NCBI GenBank assembly: GCA_947631875.1
Contig: CANRMV010000046.1
Location: 1 to 7,926 of the forward strand
Reading direction: 5' to 3'
Length of the DNA stretch: 7,926 nt
Source: an uncultured Clostridia bacterium
GTDB taxonomy: Bacteria; Bacillota; Clostridia; Christensenellales; UBA1242
The position numbers and the translations under genes were made by a program. The notes under the pieces were generated by a model. That model saw only the letters and a list, made by a program, of their open reading frames with translations. It searched no databases and was not told where the DNA came from. Positions 5,875 through 7,926 of this stretch are shown here, piece after piece (within the stretch, counting starts at the first letter, position 1; every line of letters begins with the position of its first letter).

Positions 5875-7164
5875 ATGAAAGTTAAGAACAAAAATGTTTT
5901 GGTGTATGGGCTTGGCGACAGTGGACGAGCAGCCATAAATCTTTTGAGAAAACACAAAGCGCATGTGAGTTTTTTTGATGACAATTTGGCTTTTAGGGAA
6001 TATGTTGGCTTTGAAAGAGAGCCGCAAAAACAGGACTATGATTTTGTTGTAATTAGTCCTGGCATTAAGTGCATTGGCAATTCGCTTTTGGAAAATTTTA
6101 GAGAAAGAAAAATTCCAATTTTCAGCGAACTTGACCTTGCATATTTTTTCAGCAAAGGAAAAATTGTTGCCATAACAGGCACGAATGGAAAGACCACAGT
6201 TAGCATGTTAACAAACAAAATTTTGCGTGCGGCAGGCTATAAAACTTTTTTGTGTGGAAACATTGGACTTCCATTTTCGGCGGTGTGTGAAGAAACCACA
6301 AAGGACAGTGTGACGGTTTGCGAAGTGAGCAATTTTCAACTTGAAACAACCAATTTTTTTCATCCACAGATTGCTTGCATTTTGAATTTGAAGCCTGACC
6401 ATTTGGACAGGCATGGCAGTTTTGGGGAGTATGTTGAGGTTAAAAGTAGAATAGCAAAAAACATGAAATTGCGTGACACCTTAATTTTGAATTTTGACGA
6501 TGAAACCACAAAATTGTTAAAAATTCACAAAAAAACCGAGTTTTTTTCAAAAAATAGGCTGAAAAAAGGTGTTTTTTTGTGGAAAAGTGCAATTTTTGTT
6601 AACAAAAAAAATGTTTTAGATGTGAAAGATATTCCGCTTAAAGGTGAAAAGAATTTGGAAAATGTGCTTGCAAGTGTTGCCATATGTTCACATTTTAAAG
6701 TGAGCGAAAATGCAATTTTTGATGCTGTCACAAACTTCACTCCGGCATCGCATCGAATGGAAATTTTGGGGGAAATGAGTGGGGTGACCTATGTTGATGA
6801 CAGCAAAGCCACAAATGTTGCATCAACTGTTGCCTGCGTTGAGGCCTTCTCTGACAAGCCAATTTTTTTGCTTATGGGCGGGCATGGGAAAGAGATAAAT
6901 TATGACGATTTTTTCTCTTTAAAATTTTCTTTAAAAAAAGTTGTTTGCTTTGGCGAAGAGAGCAATAAGATTTTTGAAAGTGCAAAAAAATTTGGCTATG
7001 ATGCGATAAGTTTTGAAAAGTTTGACGATGCAGTTTTGTGGTGCGTCAATAATTGTGAAAGTGGTGATTTTTGCATATTAAGTCCTGCTTGTTCAAGTTT
7101 TGATGAATTTTCGTCTTATGCCGAAAGGGGGGAGCGTTTTAAAGGGCTGGTGCTTGGGTTATGA
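5875..7164 (+). CDS. murD: UDP-MurNAc-L-alanine:D-glutamate ligase (MurD)
   Basis: MurD adds D-Glu as the second stem-peptide residue in the cytosol, using ATP. From ATG 5875 it has 429 residues. The N-terminal domain opens with VLVYGLGDSGRAA (8-20), a Rossmann-like UDP-binding loop. The central domain carries TGTNGKTT (101-108), NIGLPF (129-134), EVSNFQLE (150-157; many relatives have Ser in place of Asn153) and LKPDHLDRHG (172-181). The C-terminal domain shows HRMEI (293-297), VDDSKATN (307-314), GGHGKE (335-340) and LSPACSSFDEF (402-412). The start at 5875 was chosen because AAAGGCAGGA lies just before it and the first residues then match the family; an in-frame TTG at 5818 would give a non-homologous extension overlapping mraY. 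The gene overlaps ftsW by four bases. The region coding residues about 218-246 holds several A and T runs of 6-8 bases, but the frame stays open. Confidence 0.97.
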   Translation: MKVKNKNVLVYGLGDSGRAAINLLRKHKAHVSFFDDNLAFREYVGFEREPQKQDYDFVVISPGIKCIGNSLLENFRERKIPIFSELDLAYFFSKGKIVAITGTNGKTTVSMLTNKILRAAGYKTFLCGNIGLPFSAVCEETTKDSVTVCEVSNFQLETTNFFHPQIACILNLKPDHLDRHGSFGEYVEVKSRIAKNMKLRDTLILNFDDETTKLLKIHKKTEFFSKNRLKKGVFLWKSAIFVNKKNVLDVKDIPLKGEKNLENVLASVAICSHFKVSENAIFDAVTNFTPASHRMEILGEMSGVTYVDDSKATNVASTVACVEAFSDKPIFLLMGGHGKEINYDDFFSLKFSLKKVVCFGEESNKIFESAKKFGYDAISFEKFDDAVLWCVNNCESGDFCILSPACSSFDEFSSYAERGERFKGLVLGL

Positions 7165-7926
7165 AAAACAAGTTTTCAAGAAGGGAAATTTATGTTGTTT
7201 TGCTTGTGCTTTCTCTTGTTGTTTTTGGCTGCATTATGGTTTACAGTGCAAGCAGTTATTCGGCAAACTATCATTATCACAACCAATTTTTCTTTTTATA
7301 CAAACAAATTTTTGGGGTTGTGCTTGGCGTTTTTGCCATGTTTTTCTTTGCATTTTTTGATTATCACCTGTTGAAAAAGTTTAAGTATTACATTCTTATT
7401 GGCAGCATTGTTTTGCTTGTCATGGTGTTTATTCCTGGTCTTGGCGTGCAAAGTTATGGGGCAAATCGCTGGGTGAGAATTTTGGGGATTTCCATTCAAC
7501 CTTCGGAAGTGGCAAAGTTTGCTTTGGTGTTATTTTTGGCATGTTTTTTGTCTGAAAATCATGAAAAAATAAAAACTTTTAAAGGGCTTATTGTTCCGCT
7601 TGCGGTGGCTGGCGTTTTGTGTTTGCTTGTGATTATCGAGCCTTCAATGAGCGTTACAATGTGTTTGGCTCTTGTGACGTTTTTTATGCTTATCTTGGGC
7701 GGAATGAGCAAAAAGCACACGCTTATGTTTTCTGGCGTGGGGGCTTGTGCTGTGCCAATCCTAATTTTTCTTGAACCATATCGCTTGAAGAGGTTGTTTG
7801 CGTTTATCGACCCATGGGCAACGCCACAGGGTGAAGGCTTTCAACTCATTCAATCTTTATACGGGCTGGGCAATGGCGGTTGGTTTGGCGTGGGGCTGTT
7901 TAATTCAAGGCAGAAATATCTTTTTT
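7161..7926 (+). CDS. ftsW: Peptidoglycan glycosyltransferase FtsW (SEDS family), 3' end beyond the window
   Basis: SEDS proteins polymerise lipid II into glycan strands. The frame is open from ATG 7161 to the window end, giving 255 residues, and the rest is missing. Visible helices are at about 10-30, 48-67, 75-93, 115-131, 141-159, 163-180 and 187-204. Family motifs include NRWVRILGISIQPSEVAKF (102-120), FIDPWATPQGEGFQLIQSL (215-233) and GVGLFNSRQKY (243-253). The usual acidic Pro-Asp segment of many relatives reads EPSMSVTM here (160-167). FtsW is preferred to RodA because the gene follows murD directly, as in division and cell-wall clusters. Its start overlaps the murD stop (ATGA) and has no well-spaced ribosome binding site, since the purine stretches at 7124-7134 and 7140-7145 are rather far, so translational coupling is likely. 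A partner class B penicillin-binding protein is not in the window. Confidence 0.93.
   Translation, partial: MKNKFSRREIYVVLLVLSLVVFGCIMVYSASSYSANYHYHNQFFFLYKQIFGVVLGVFAMFFFAFFDYHLLKKFKYYILIGSIVLLVMVFIPGLGVQSYGANRWVRILGISIQPSEVAKFALVLFLACFLSENHEKIKTFKGLIVPLAVAGVLCLLVIIEPSMSVTMCLALVTFFMLILGGMSKKHTLMFSGVGACAVPILIFLEPYRLKRLFAFIDPWATPQGEGFQLIQSLYGLGNGGWFGVGLFNSRQKYLF

Noticed and set aside
7100..7374. Two short plus-strand frames (7100-7360 and 7192-7374) around the murD/ftsW junction
   Set aside because: They are out-of-frame readings of murD and ftsW, whose frames carry clear family motifs through the same region.

Overview
The window comes from a low-GC bacterium of Gram-positive type, most likely an anaerobic Bacillota/Clostridia lineage. 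This rests on strong purine-rich ribosome binding sites, near-consensus sigma-A promoters, a MurE with the meso-diaminopimelate signature (DNPR), a D-Ala-D-Ala ligase that resembles clostridial members of its family, and an unusually high cysteine content in the cell-wall enzymes. The species cannot be named from the sequence.

The window has two parts. Positions 1 to about 2136 are accessory-looking and hold two short transcription units on the + strand. Each has its own TTGACA-N17-TAYAAT promoter and its own intrinsic terminator of closely similar design. Unit 1 encodes an unrecognised 385-residue, probably cytosolic protein with a very basic C-terminal tail, followed by a possible 28-residue acidic peptide behind a very strong ribosome binding site. 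Its promoter carries a run of ten C between the -35 and -10 boxes, a candidate phase-variation switch. Unit 2 encodes a 204-residue BspA-type leucine-rich-repeat protein without a secretion signal. A 14-bp perfect palindrome lies between unit 2 and the next gene.

Positions 2260 to 7926 are a peptidoglycan precursor and division cluster, all on the + strand: ddl (D-Ala-D-Ala ligase), murE (adds meso-DAP), mraY (makes lipid I), murD (adds D-Glu) and the first 255 codons of ftsW (septal glycosyltransferase), which runs off the window. murE/mraY and murD/ftsW overlap by four bases (ATGA), and mraY/murD are 14 bases apart, so murE to ftsW look like one translationally coupled operon. The products make the D-Ala-D-Ala dipeptide, add residues 2 and 3 of the stem peptide, move the precursor to the membrane and polymerise glycan at the septum. 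murF, which usually sits between murE and mraY and joins D-Ala-D-Ala to the tripeptide, is absent here, and ddl sits upstream of murE.

The cell-wall block is ordinary except for its gene order. The points most worth following are the C10 promoter tract, the unknown protein with its downstream peptide, and the matched promoter/terminator design of the two accessory units. No CRISPR array, RNA gene, insertion sequence or clear defence system is visible.
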